Part shown: positions 9,674 through 18,377 of the stretch, piece by piece | How the letters are laid out: every line of letters begins with the position of its first letter | Numbering within the stretch: position 1 is the first letter of the stretch | The notes under the pieces: model-generated | What the model saw: only the letters and a program-made list of their open reading frames with translations | Database searches by the model: none | Told to the model about the DNA's origin: nothing | Position numbers and translations under genes: made by a program | Source of the DNA: Ferrimonas sp. YFM | GTDB taxonomy: Bacteria > Pseudomonadota > Gammaproteobacteria > Enterobacterales > Shewanellaceae | DNA length: 64,000 nucleotides | Direction: 5' to 3' | Assembly (NCBI RefSeq): GCF_030296015.1 | Contig: NZ_AP027368.1 | Location: 4,202,839-4,266,838, forward strand

Positions 9674-10644
9674 TGCTCGATCAGCGCGGTCATCCCGGCT
9701 CGCAGACCGGGGATGGTGTCCACAGGCACCAGCTCCACCTCAAAGGTGCGCAGGTCGAAGGCCATGCCGGATTCGGTGGCGTTCCAGGTGGCGTAATCCC
9801 CCAGCACCGAGCGGTAGCGCACCTTGAAGGGGAAGCTGCTGTCCAGGGCGGGGATGCGCACCTGCACCTGTTCTCCCTCGGGGAAACGGGCCAGGCTGTC
9901 CTCTCGAACGTTAAACAGGGCCCAGGCATCGCTCATGTCCACCAGGGTCACCACAGGGAAACCTGTGGGCGCCAGCTCCCCCTCATCCAGCAACACCTGG
10001 CTGACCTCGCCGGTTCGCGGGGCTCGCATCTGGCTGTCCGCCAGTACCGCCTGCACCTCGTCCAACTGGCCCCGTGCGGCCAGCGCCTTGCCGGCGGCGG
10101 CATCCCGGGTCTCCTGGCGGGCACCCTCCTCCGCCATCTGGTACACCGCTTCCGCGGCCTTCTCGGTGAATTGGGCCGCCTGCCACTGGGTGTAGGCTTC
10201 GTCCCGCTTCTGGCGAGCCACCACCCCTTCGTCGAACAGGGCTTCCACCCGGTCAAAGGTCACCCGGGCCAGCTCGGCGGCGGCCTGAGCCTTGTGCCAC
10301 TGTTCGCGGGCCGCCAACACCTCCTGACGGCGGGCACCATTGTCCGCCTGGGCCTTAAGCGCCTCGGCCGCCTCCAGGCCGGCTCTGGCCTGAGTCTGCT
10401 TGGCTTCCAGCTCCGGGCTGCTGATGGCAAACAGCAGGTCGCCCCGCTCTACCTGATCGCCACGATGGACCAGAATCCGTTCCAGGCGCCCAGGCACCTT
10501 GGAGGAGACGTGGTATTGACGGGCTTCGATCTGGCCCTGGATAAACTTGGCGTCCGGCTGGCTCAGGGTCCAGGCGGCTCGGCCTGCCAGTCCCGCCAGC
10601 AGCAATACCGCCAGCAGACCAAAAAGTTGATTCAGTCGTTTCAT
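9670..10644 (-). CDS. HlyD-family periplasmic adaptor (YhiI-like)
   Basis: Membrane-fusion protein expected to link the two permeases to the TolC-type channel. The 324-residue protein has an N-terminal membrane anchor (LFGLLAVLLLAGLAGRAAW, about residues 7-25) and a biotinyl-lipoyl half-motif GRLERILVHRGDQVERGDLL near 52-71. A long alanine-rich coiled coil follows at about 80-205, then the second lipoyl half MRAPRTGEVSQVLLDEGEL. The C-terminal beta-barrel ends RAGMTALIEQ. It overlaps the neighbouring genes by four bases on both sides. It resembles E. coli YhiI and YbhG more than AcrA. Confidence 0.9.
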   Translation of the reverse strand: MKRLNQLFGLLAVLLLAGLAGRAAWTLSQPDAKFIQGQIEARQYHVSSKVPGRLERILVHRGDQVERGDLLFAISSPELEAKQTQARAGLEAAEALKAQADNGARRQEVLAAREQWHKAQAAAELARVTFDRVEALFDEGVVARQKRDEAYTQWQAAQFTEKAAEAVYQMAEEGARQETRDAAAGKALAARGQLDEVQAVLADSQMRAPRTGEVSQVLLDEGELAPTGFPVVTLVDMSDAWALFNVREDSLARFPEGEQVQVRIPALDSSFPFKVRYRSVLGDYATWNATESGMAFDLRTFEVELVPVDTIPGLRAGMTALIEQ

Positions 10645-12008
10645 TGGGTTTCGGTACTCATCAGAAGTTGGAACAGCAGCGACTGGTTGTCACTCATGGC
10701 CGCCAGTTGCCCCAGGGCCACCAGGTAGTGGTACTGGGCTGCGGCGCGGGCGGTCTGCACCTCCAGCAGCTTGTCACCGGCGTCCACCTGATCGATGGAG
10801 GTGCCCAGCCCCTGGGCAAACGCCAATTGACGCAACCTGAGGTTCTCCCTGGCCAGGGATTCGGCGCTGGCCAGGGCACGGTACTCATGCTGGGCCTGGG
10901 TCAGCTGCTGCTCCCTGGAGGCCATCAGCAGATCCAGGTCCTGCCGGGTTTGCGCCTTGAGGTGCTGCACCTGAAGCTGAGCGCTTTTGGCCGCACGAAC
11001 CCGGTCATTGCGCCCATCATTGGTGAAGATCGGCACCTTGAGGGTTACCCCTACCATCCACTCGGGCTCCAGCTCGGAGAGCAGGCTCTCATCCACATCG
11101 AAGCTGTAGTTGCCCACCAGCGCCAGCTCCGGTTTATAGCGGCCCCGTTCTGCCTCGATGGCCCCCTTGGCCTGGGCCTCTTTGGCGCCGAACAACGCCA
11201 AGGCAGGATGGGTGTCCAGCATCTGCCGGTGCCAGCTATCCAGATCCGGGCTTTGCATCGGCAGAGCCAGGGGTTGGCTCAATTCGCTGCCCTTCTGCTG
11301 CAACAGGGTATCCAGGGCCATCTGGGCCAGGACACGTCGACGGCTCGCCTGAGACAGGGCCACCTCCCCCTGCTCCATGGCCACCTGGGCATTGAGCTTC
11401 TCCACTTCGGCGATCTGCCCCTGACGCTGCAGCGCCTCGGCATTGGCCAGGTGTTGCTTCAATGTCTCCAGCCTCGCCTGATGCAGCTGCTCCACCTTGC
11501 GGGTCAATGCCAGGGCAAAGTAACGCTCCACCAGGGTGGTAAAGCGCTCCTGGGTATCCAGTCGGGTCTGCTGTTTCTGCTGCTCCGCTTCGGCGGCCTT
11601 GATGCTCTTGGCCGCCTCGATGCGCCCGCCCACATACAGGGGCCACACCGCCTGCAGGCTGGCATGGTAGATATCGCGGTCGGTGATCTCGGTTTTCCAG
11701 GCGGAGTCCGGCAAAGGGGGAAGCAATCCGGCCGGCAGCGCCGACAGCAGTTGCGGCAGGGGGTTGATTGCCCTGGCGTCCAGCTCCACCGGCCGGTCCA
11801 GCCTCAGGTAGCTGCCTCTCAGGGTCAGGCTGGGGTCACCCAACTGCTGCGCCACGCCCAGCTCCGCCTCGGCCCGCTGATGGGCCTGCTGCTGCGCCTG
11901 AAGCTTGTCACTGACGCTCTCCACCCGCTGCCAGGCCTGGTGCAGGCTCAGGGGCTGAGCAGACAGGGCGCCACTGAAGCAAAGCAGGGCACAGATCCAA
12001 TGTCTCAT
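10641..12008 (-). CDS. TolC-family outer-membrane efflux channel
   Basis: A 455-residue outer-membrane efflux protein that starts the four-gene operon. It has a signal peptide (ICALLCFSGALSA, cleavage near residue 17) and two OEP repeats with long helical stretches. The N-terminal repeat starts LSLHQAWQRVESVSDKLQA, and the second repeat covers about residues 260-445. It has no lipobox cysteine at the cleavage site. The first gene being the channel, then adaptor, then two permeases, is typical of co-transcribed tripartite pumps. Two related dyads upstream at 12022-12081 may be operators. Confidence 0.9.
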   Translation of the reverse strand: MRHWICALLCFSGALSAQPLSLHQAWQRVESVSDKLQAQQQAHQRAEAELGVAQQLGDPSLTLRGSYLRLDRPVELDARAINPLPQLLSALPAGLLPPLPDSAWKTEITDRDIYHASLQAVWPLYVGGRIEAAKSIKAAEAEQQKQQTRLDTQERFTTLVERYFALALTRKVEQLHQARLETLKQHLANAEALQRQGQIAEVEKLNAQVAMEQGEVALSQASRRRVLAQMALDTLLQQKGSELSQPLALPMQSPDLDSWHRQMLDTHPALALFGAKEAQAKGAIEAERGRYKPELALVGNYSFDVDESLLSELEPEWMVGVTLKVPIFTNDGRNDRVRAAKSAQLQVQHLKAQTRQDLDLLMASREQQLTQAQHEYRALASAESLARENLRLRQLAFAQGLGTSIDQVDAGDKLLEVQTARAAAQYHYLVALGQLAAMSDNQSLLFQLLMSTETQ

Positions 12009-12021
12009 CGTCTGTCCAAGT

Positions 12022-12081
12022 TAGAGTCGAAACTCTAGATCTTACTCCATCCAGTTCCACAGTCGAGTGCTTTCGTACTCG
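12022..12081 (-). promoter_or_regulatory. Two related dyads upstream of the efflux operon
   Basis: The first dyad is TAGAGT-CGAA-ACTCTA at 12022-12037. The second is CGAGT-GCTTTCGT-ACTCG at 12064-12081. Both share the pattern GAGT...CGAA...ACTC when read on the appropriate strand. They lie 14-73 bases upstream of the TolC-family start, a position expected for a repressor or activator site. No regulator gene is adjacent, so the factor is unknown. Confidence 0.4.
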
Positions 12082-12125
12082 TCTGATCTCTAAGTCGCAC
12101 CAACACCAGAGTTTTTTCACGGCAG

Positions 12126-12156
12126 CAACAAAAACGGGGCCCCAAAGGACCCCGCA
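12126..12156 (-). terminator. Intrinsic terminator after tldD
   Basis: On the minus strand CGGGGTCC-TTTG-GGGCCCCG (one G-T pair) is followed by TTTTTGTT. It lies 21 bases after the tldD stop and ends the mreB-to-tldD gene block. Confidence 0.85.
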
Positions 12157-12176
12157 TTTCTGTGCCTCAAGCAGGC

Positions 12177-13625
12177 TTAGTCTGTGCCGCCCACGGTCAG
12201 ACGGTCCAGCTTCAGGGTGGGCTGGCCCACGCCGACGGGGACACTCTGCCCCTCCTTGCCGCAAACACCCACCCCTTTGTCCAGGGAGAGGTCGTTGCCC
12301 ACCATGGAGATGGTCTGCATCGCTTCCGGACCGTTGCCAATCAGGGTCGCCCCCTTGATGGGGGTGGTGATTTTGCCGTTCTCGATCAGGTAGGCCTCTG
12401 AAGCGGAGAACACGAACTTGCCCGAGGTGATGTCCACCTGGCCACCGCCGAAGTTGGGCGCATAGATGCCCCGCTCCACGGACTCGATGATCTCACCCGG
12501 TTCCTTGTCACCACCCAGCATGTAGGTGTTGGTCATCCGAGGCATGGGCATGTGGGCGTAGGACTCGCGGCGGCCGTTACCGGTCGGCGCCATCCCCATC
12601 AGCCGGGCATTGAGCTTGTCCTGCATGTAACCCTTGAGGATGCCGTTCTCGATCAGCACGGTGTGCTGACCCTCGGTGCCCTCATCGTCGATGCTGACCG
12701 AACCGCGGCGCCCCTCCAGGGTGCCATCGTCCACCACGGTGCACAGATCGCTGGCCACCTTCTCGCCAATACGACCGGCAAAGGCACTGGAGCCCTTGCG
12801 GTTGAAGTCCCCTTCCAGGCCGTGGCCTACCGCTTCGTGCAGCAGCACCCCGGGCCAGCCAGGCCCCAGGACCACCGGCATCTCACCGGCGGGGGCGTCC
12901 ACCGCCCTCAGGTTGACCTCGGCCTGACGCACCGCTTCGTGACACAGCTGCAATGCGCGGCGACGATCCTGCTCGTCGGTCACATCCAGCTGTTCGAAGC
13001 CATGACGGCCGCCCATGCCGGCGCTGCCACGTTCCCGGCGATCCCCTTCCACCATGATCACCGAACAGTTCAGGCGCACCAGGGGCCGCACATCGGCAGC
13101 CAGGGTGCCGTCGGATGCGGCCACCAGCACCTCCTCGTAGGCGGCACTGAGGCTGACGATCACCTGCTGCACCCGGCTGTCCAGGGCGCGCACATAGGCG
13201 TCCATCTCCTGAAGCAGCGACAGCTTCTGCTGCTGCTCCCAGGTGCCGATGGGGTCGATGGCAGGATAACGCCGGGCACTGCCAACGCCGGCCAGGGCAT
13301 TGATCCTGCCCTCGCCGCCACTGGCGGCAATGCCACGGGCGGCATCGGCGGATTGCTGCAGGGAGTCCAGGGTCACCTCATCGGCGTAGGCGAAGCCGGT
13401 CTTCTCACCGTCGATGGCGCGGATGCCCACACCCTGCTCGATGTTGAAGCTGCCCTCCTTGACGATGCCATCCTCCAGCACCCAGGATTCATGGCGGGCC
13501 GACTGCAGGTAGATATCGGAGTAATCCAGTTTGTGACTGTGGATGCGGGACAGAATCCGCTCCAGATCATTGAGGTCCAGCCCGGCGGGCTGCAGCAGGG
13601 TTGCGCTGGCTTTCTCTAAAGTCAT
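12177..13625 (-). CDS. tldD: Metalloprotease TldD
   Basis: Catalytic subunit of the TldD-PmbA metalloprotease, 482 residues. The zinc-binding motif HEAVGH appears in [20 protein letters not shown], near residue 262. The N-terminal domain ([19 protein letters not shown]) and the C-terminal stretch [20 protein letters not shown] are typical. The heterodimer cleaves unfolded peptides and has been linked to microcin maturation and toxin-antitoxin control in E. coli. It is the last gene of the rng-yhdP-nitrilase-tldD series and is followed by a terminator. Confidence 0.97.
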   Translation of the reverse strand: MTLEKASATLLQPAGLDLNDLERILSRIHSHKLDYSDIYLQSARHESWVLEDGIVKEGSFNIEQGVGIRAIDGEKTGFAYADEVTLDSLQQSADAARGIAASGGEGRINALAGVGSARRYPAIDPIGTWEQQQKLSLLQEMDAYVRALDSRVQQVIVSLSAAYEEVLVAASDGTLAADVRPLVRLNCSVIMVEGDRRERGSAGMGGRHGFEQLDVTDEQDRRRALQLCHEAVRQAEVNLRAVDAPAGEMPVVLGPGWPGVLLHEAVGHGLEGDFNRKGSSAFAGRIGEKVASDLCTVVDDGTLEGRRGSVSIDDEGTEGQHTVLIENGILKGYMQDKLNARLMGMAPTGNGRRESYAHMPMPRMTNTYMLGGDKEPGEIIESVERGIYAPNFGGGQVDITSGKFVFSASEAYLIENGKITTPIKGATLIGNGPEAMQTISMVGNDLSLDKGVGVCGKEGQSVPVGVGQPTLKLDRLTVGGTD

Positions 13626-13650
13626 GGCGTCCTAGGTTCCTTGTGCTGCC

Positions 13651-14463
13651 CTACAGGGGCAACCGAATATGATTGAGGCAAGGCATCGCCTGCCTCACCT
13701 CCTGAATACGTTCTCTGTCGAAGGGGGCATCAATCATCCCCTCCTGTTCACCGGCGTCGGCCAGCTGCTCACCCCAGGGGTCGAGGATCATCGAATGACC
13801 CCAGGTCTGCCGGCCGTTGGCATGCACGCCCACCTGACCGGCGGCCACCAGATACACCTGGTTTTCGATGGCGCGGGCCTTGAGCAGCGCCTCCCAGTGA
13901 GCCTCTCCGGTGACACGGGTGAAGGCGCTGGGCAACACCAGGATCTGTGCGCCCCGGGCGGTCATCTCCCGAAACAGTTCGGGAAAACGCAGATCGTAAC
14001 ACACCGCCAGACCCACTCGTCCCAGGGATGTTTCTATCACCTCAATCTGCTGGCCAGGATGGGTGGTGTCACTCTCCCGATAGTGGCCGGTATTGTCTCC
14101 AACGGTCACATCAAACAGATGAAGCTTGTCGTACCGCCCCACACGCCGCCCCCGGGAATCAAACACCAGGGACGAGGCGTAGGCCCGGCCATCCTCCGCC
14201 AGGATGGGCAGAGTGCCGGCCACCAGGGTGCACCCGGCCAGTTGGGCCAGCTCCGCCATCTGGGCCTGCATGGGCCCCTCGTCCAGGGGCTCCGCCAGTG
14301 CCTGCCATTGTCCCTTGGGACCATCGAAAGCCAGCACGCATTCGGGCAACACCACCAGCTTGTCGCCGGGTTGTGCCGCCAGTGGGGCGAGCTGCCGGCG
14401 CAACCGCGCCAGATTCTCTTCGGGGTCTGCTGTGGAGCAGCACTGCAGGGCGTACAGCCGCAT
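13651..14463 (-). CDS. Carbon-nitrogen hydrolase (nitrilase superfamily, Nit1-like)
   Basis: A 270-residue hydrolase with the complete Glu-Lys-Cys catalytic set of the nitrilase superfamily: Glu in VVLPECVLAF (about residue 41), Lys in GRYDKLHLFDV (about 115), and Cys in GLAVCYDLRFPELFR (about 153). Close relatives include Nit1/YbeM-type omega-amidases that hydrolyse deaminated glutathione, but the substrate cannot be read from the sequence. The position between yhdP and tldD is common in Shewanella-like genomes. It lies 25 bases upstream of tldD and 8 bases after yhdP, so it is co-transcribed. Confidence 0.93.
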   Translation of the reverse strand: MRLYALQCCSTADPEENLARLRRQLAPLAAQPGDKLVVLPECVLAFDGPKGQWQALAEPLDEGPMQAQMAELAQLAGCTLVAGTLPILAEDGRAYASSLVFDSRGRRVGRYDKLHLFDVTVGDNTGHYRESDTTHPGQQIEVIETSLGRVGLAVCYDLRFPELFREMTARGAQILVLPSAFTRVTGEAHWEALLKARAIENQVYLVAAGQVGVHANGRQTWGHSMILDPWGEQLADAGEQEGMIDAPFDRERIQEVRQAMPCLNHIRLPL

Positions 14464-14471
14464 AAACTCTC

Positions 14472-17400
14472 CTACTGACCTACCGTACGACTCTCACCTT
14501 CGGGTAAGGGCTCCGGCAGGGCTTCCATGTAATCGGGGGCCTGAGTGTTGGGCCTGACCTGAGACTGAGGCTCAGGCTGTGGTTCCTCTTCGATGATGCG
14601 GATCTCCCGCTTGTCCCGTTCCAGTTCCTCCAGAACCGGATCATCGAAGGTACCTGTAAGTTTATAGTTTAGCTGGGTAATCACCTCAATCACCGGTTCC
14701 AGAATCTTGGACACGGCGAAGGCGCCGACCCCGACGGTCAGGGAGGCACCGGACATCAGCGCCACCGCGGGGACACTGGCGGTCAGGGCGGGCGAGAAGG
14801 TGATGCGATAATTCAGCTCCCGGTTCACCAGGTTGGAGCTGCCGCGAATCTTCATGACCCCCGCATCCCCGTCCAGCTCGGTGTTGCGGGTGCTGGCCAG
14901 CCCATCATTGAACTGGATGGAACCGTCAAAACTGGTGTAATAGAAGCCTTTGCCGAAGACGTCGGTAAAGTCCAGCGACAGCTTTCTCAGCAGGGAATCC
15001 AGGCTGAACATGGAGAGAATCCGGGCGCCCTTGTCGGACACCTGGGACAGATGGCCCTTGCCGAAGGCAAACTCAAGGTCACCGTCCAGACTTGGCATAT
15101 CCATGGCCCAGGGCGCATCCTGCCAGCTCACGTCGAACCTGGCATCCAGGGTGGACTCCTCCACCCCCAGAGGCTGACCGATGACCGAGCTCATCTTGCC
15201 GAAGTCCTCGCTCTCCAGAGAGCCGGAGAGATCGAAGCGGGTCAGCTCCCCCTCAGGCTGCCAGAACCCCTGGGCCTGCAACTGATATTCGGGGCGCGAC
15301 AGCTGTAGTTGCTGAACCCGGTAACCGCCGGTTTCATGGGCGGTGGTCAGGGTCAGTTCACCCAGGTCCAGATCGCGGATGTGGAAACTGCCTACTTTGG
15401 CCTGCACCGCCGGCATCTGCGCGATCAGGGCAGCCGCTTCCGGCTCACTGGGGCCCTCTTTGCTGTCCCACTCCATCTGCAATCGGTCGGCGTCGATGCT
15501 CAGGCCATCCTGCTGCCAGTCCCGGCCGAACAGCACCTCGCCGCGCATCTGATCCGCTTCTGCCCTGAAACGCCAGCCCTGCTCCTCGGGCCAACCCTCC
15601 AGCAGGGTCTGGTCGAAGTGCAAACCAAAGATATCTAAGCGGGACAGGGAGCCACTCACCCGGGTCAGTGGCGGCACCACCCCCTGGGAACCGTCTCCTG
15701 TGGTGGTGACGAATCCGGTGATCAGAGGCAACCAGTCCTGCAGTTTCACCTGGGACATGGCCAGGTCGATGGACCCGGAGCCCACCCCAATCAGGCTGGG
15801 GCGCTTGCCGATGGCCAACTGGTATCTGGGCCAGTGGAACCCCATGCTGTCGACTTCAAACTCGGCCAGATACCCGACGCGCACACCCTGAGTCGCCATC
15901 AGCCGGGCCCCGGCCTGGTCACCATTCACCTCGAGCACGGTGCGAATCGGGGTAGAGGCACTCTTGCCCACAGGGGCCGGCAGGTCCACCTCCAGCCCTT
16001 CCAGACTGGTCTCCACCTTGGCCTGATAGGCATAGGCCCCATCCTGGCGGAAGTTCATCTCCAGCTTGCCCTGCCACTGGGCCTGCCCCTCGATATGGTC
16101 AAACAGGGGGAAGCTCTGCCCTTCGGGAATGTTGTCTGTGTGCCAGCGGCCGCTAAGGTCCACCTGGGCGCGATAGACGTCGCCATCGTTGCCCGTGTCC
16201 ACCTTGAGGGTCAGTGGCTGATTGAAGATCTGCGCCTGCAAGCCTTCTGAGCGGACCTTGTCGGAGTCGAAGCTCAGCTCACCCCGGACCGAGGAGAGCT
16301 CAGTCGAGAGTGCTTGGATATGGATGGGGTTGTCCCACAGGGCCACCCGCCCAAGAATGCTGGGGGATTGATCTGAAACGGCACTGCCCAGGGGGAAGGT
16401 GAGATCCAGGCTGGTGGCCACATCACCGCCGATCTGCAGCTGTTTCAGGGTGGCACCCACGCTGCTGGACAGAGAGGACTTGGCCATCAGTTCACTGGCC
16501 GCAGTGGCATCGGTGCGCACCGCAGCGGCCACGGTCAGAGTGGCACTGCGATTCAGGGTGGGAATGAACACATGGGCATTTTCCACCGGTACCTGATCCA
16601 GCAGTCCCTGGCGCAGCCAGATGTCCATGCGCATGTTCTCAAACATGGCATCAAGAGTGATGTCGGTGACCGCCGGCCAGGACTCGAGGAACTGGAACTG
16701 TCCCTGCTCCATGGTAAAGCCCGCCTGGAACACCCCTTCACCATGGGCATAAGGGTAGTCGGCAAAGTCGCCATGCCAGAGCACCTGGGCATTATCGGTA
16801 TGCCCACCCTGGATCGCCGCAGCCAGGTAGTCTGACAGACCCTCGCCCATCGCTTTGCGGGGGAACAGCTTGTCCGCTTCCTCCATCTGTTTCAGTCCGG
16901 CGTTTCCGTAGAGCTGCAGCCGCACCGGCTGCTCCTTGGGCAACAGCAGAGCCGCCTCAAGATCCGCCTCCAGGATCTCCCCGTCCAGGCGCAGATTGTC
17001 CGTGGTGATGACCCAACCATCCTGCTGATGAATGAACAGATCGCCACTGAGCTCGGAGAACTTGACCGTATGGCTGAACTGCCAGGGCCAGTACAGGGCG
17101 GCCTTCTGGCTGGGCAGGTGCAGGTGCCCCAGGGCGCCGGTCCAGGTCAGGCGGCCATTGATGCCGGCGACGCCGGGCACCTTGCCGCTCATGTCCCACC
17201 CCAGGTCTTTCAGGTCGGCAGCCAGGGCCCACTGCCCATCCCGCCGCTGGGCGCGGATCTGTTGAATCTCACCCCGGCCATTGGCCGCCAGCATGTCGGA
17301 CAGGGAGCGGTTCTTGATGCCCGGAATCACCCCCAGCAGGGGCTTGAGCTTATCCAGCTGCAGCCCACTGAACCACAGGCTGAGATCCCCCTGGCCGTGG

Positions 17401-18377
17401 CGCAGGGCAAAATGGGTAGGTTGCCAGGGCTCGCCGTTACTCTGAAACTGCAGGTCCTGGCTGGCCAGCAGGCCACCGGCTTCCGTCGGAGACCACACCA
17501 GGCGGCCGCCGCTGATGGCCATGCGCTGGGGTTCGGGCTGCTGCCAGCTGAAGTCACTCTCGCCAAACTCCACCTGGCCACTGCGCAGGCCATGTTCATC
17601 GAAGGTCACCCAGGATTCCATGTTCAGAACCCCGGAGAACTGGCGGCTGTCACTGCCCATCTGCCGTGCCAGCCAGTCACCGATATCCAGTTGCGCCGCC
17701 TGCACATAGCCGCGACCGAACAACTCATCCTGATCGCTGCGCAGTTCCAGCGCCAGCCTCATGGTTTCGTCCTGATTGCTGTCGCTGTCCAGGTAGAGGC
17801 GGCCCTCGCCCAGGTGACGGTTGCCCTGGTTACGCCATTGCAGATTGGCAAAATGGATGGGTTCCCCCTCCTGTTCAGACAGGGGGAGATAGAGTCGGGC
17901 GTCTTCCAGGTTCAACTGGCGCAGGCCGTGGAGGAAGGTGCGCTTGAAGGCGTCGATGGCGCCGCCAGAGCCGGTTCCGCTGCCGGTGCTAAGCTGCCCC
18001 ATCAGGCGCACCTCCACGCCGGAGAAACTGACCTGGTCAAAACGCAGGTCCAGATCGGCCAGCGACGCCCAGAAGTCCAACTGGGCCACCGCCTCCTCGA
18101 CCCTCACATCCAGGTCGAGATCTTCCTGGGCGGGCAGACGGAAGTTCTGAATCACCAGCTGCGGCCCCTTGGGCTTCCAGCTGGCCCCAAGGCGGCCAAA
18201 CTCCAGCTCAAGGCCACTCTGGGCACTCAGTTGGGCGGTCACTTCTTCCCGGATGGAATCCAGCTCAGGCAGCAGGGTACGCACCGCCGCCACCAACAGC
18301 GCAAACAGCACTATCAGGGTTGCAGCGGTGTACCAACAGAAGCTCAGCAGTCGCCGGAATCCGGGGCCCAGGGTCAC
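14472..18377 (-). CDS. yhdP: AsmA-like envelope protein YhdP
   Basis: A very large (1301-residue) inner-membrane-anchored periplasmic protein of the AsmA-like/YhdP family. These proteins are thought to form long hydrophobic grooves that move phospholipids between the membranes. One N-terminal membrane segment (SFCWYTAATLIVLFALLVAA, about 12-31) is followed by repeating beta-strand sequence across more than 1100 residues. The conserved C-terminal domain includes NYRITFSPALTASVPAVALM, and the tail is rich in Pro, Gln and Glu. Its ATG overlaps the rng stop by four bases. Length and position match the E. coli mre-maf-rng-yhdP-tldD order. Confidence 0.94.
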   Translation of the reverse strand: MTLGPGFRRLLSFCWYTAATLIVLFALLVAAVRTLLPELDSIREEVTAQLSAQSGLELEFGRLGASWKPKGPQLVIQNFRLPAQEDLDLDVRVEEAVAQLDFWASLADLDLRFDQVSFSGVEVRLMGQLSTGSGTGSGGAIDAFKRTFLHGLRQLNLEDARLYLPLSEQEGEPIHFANLQWRNQGNRHLGEGRLYLDSDSNQDETMRLALELRSDQDELFGRGYVQAAQLDIGDWLARQMGSDSRQFSGVLNMESWVTFDEHGLRSGQVEFGESDFSWQQPEPQRMAISGGRLVWSPTEAGGLLASQDLQFQSNGEPWQPTHFALRHGQGDLSLWFSGLQLDKLKPLLGVIPGIKNRSLSDMLAANGRGEIQQIRAQRRDGQWALAADLKDLGWDMSGKVPGVAGINGRLTWTGALGHLHLPSQKAALYWPWQFSHTVKFSELSGDLFIHQQDGWVITTDNLRLDGEILEADLEAALLLPKEQPVRLQLYGNAGLKQMEEADKLFPRKAMGEGLSDYLAAAIQGGHTDNAQVLWHGDFADYPYAHGEGVFQAGFTMEQGQFQFLESWPAVTDITLDAMFENMRMDIWLRQGLLDQVPVENAHVFIPTLNRSATLTVAAAVRTDATAASELMAKSSLSSSVGATLKQLQIGGDVATSLDLTFPLGSAVSDQSPSILGRVALWDNPIHIQALSTELSSVRGELSFDSDKVRSEGLQAQIFNQPLTLKVDTGNDGDVYRAQVDLSGRWHTDNIPEGQSFPLFDHIEGQAQWQGKLEMNFRQDGAYAYQAKVETSLEGLEVDLPAPVGKSASTPIRTVLEVNGDQAGARLMATQGVRVGYLAEFEVDSMGFHWPRYQLAIGKRPSLIGVGSGSIDLAMSQVKLQDWLPLITGFVTTTGDGSQGVVPPLTRVSGSLSRLDIFGLHFDQTLLEGWPEEQGWRFRAEADQMRGEVLFGRDWQQDGLSIDADRLQMEWDSKEGPSEPEAAALIAQMPAVQAKVGSFHIRDLDLGELTLTTAHETGGYRVQQLQLSRPEYQLQAQGFWQPEGELTRFDLSGSLESEDFGKMSSVIGQPLGVEESTLDARFDVSWQDAPWAMDMPSLDGDLEFAFGKGHLSQVSDKGARILSMFSLDSLLRKLSLDFTDVFGKGFYYTSFDGSIQFNDGLASTRNTELDGDAGVMKIRGSSNLVNRELNYRITFSPALTASVPAVALMSGASLTVGVGAFAVSKILEPVIEVITQLNYKLTGTFDDPVLEELERDKREIRIIEEEPQPEPQSQVRPNTQAPDYMEALPEPLPEGESRTVGQ

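Noticed and set aside
10644-12038. Long plus-strand frame opposite the TolC-family gene, and similar long antisense frames elsewhere (for example 17028-18410, 58558-59868, 61664-63253).
   Set aside because: These are antisense shadows of GC-rich genes; their His/Gln/Gly-rich translations match no protein pattern.
12177-13625. Idea that TldD/PmbA in this window process the new peptides.
   Set aside because: The peptides have GG leaders and a dedicated C39 peptidase; TldD/PmbA are core genes far from the cluster, so no link is supported.
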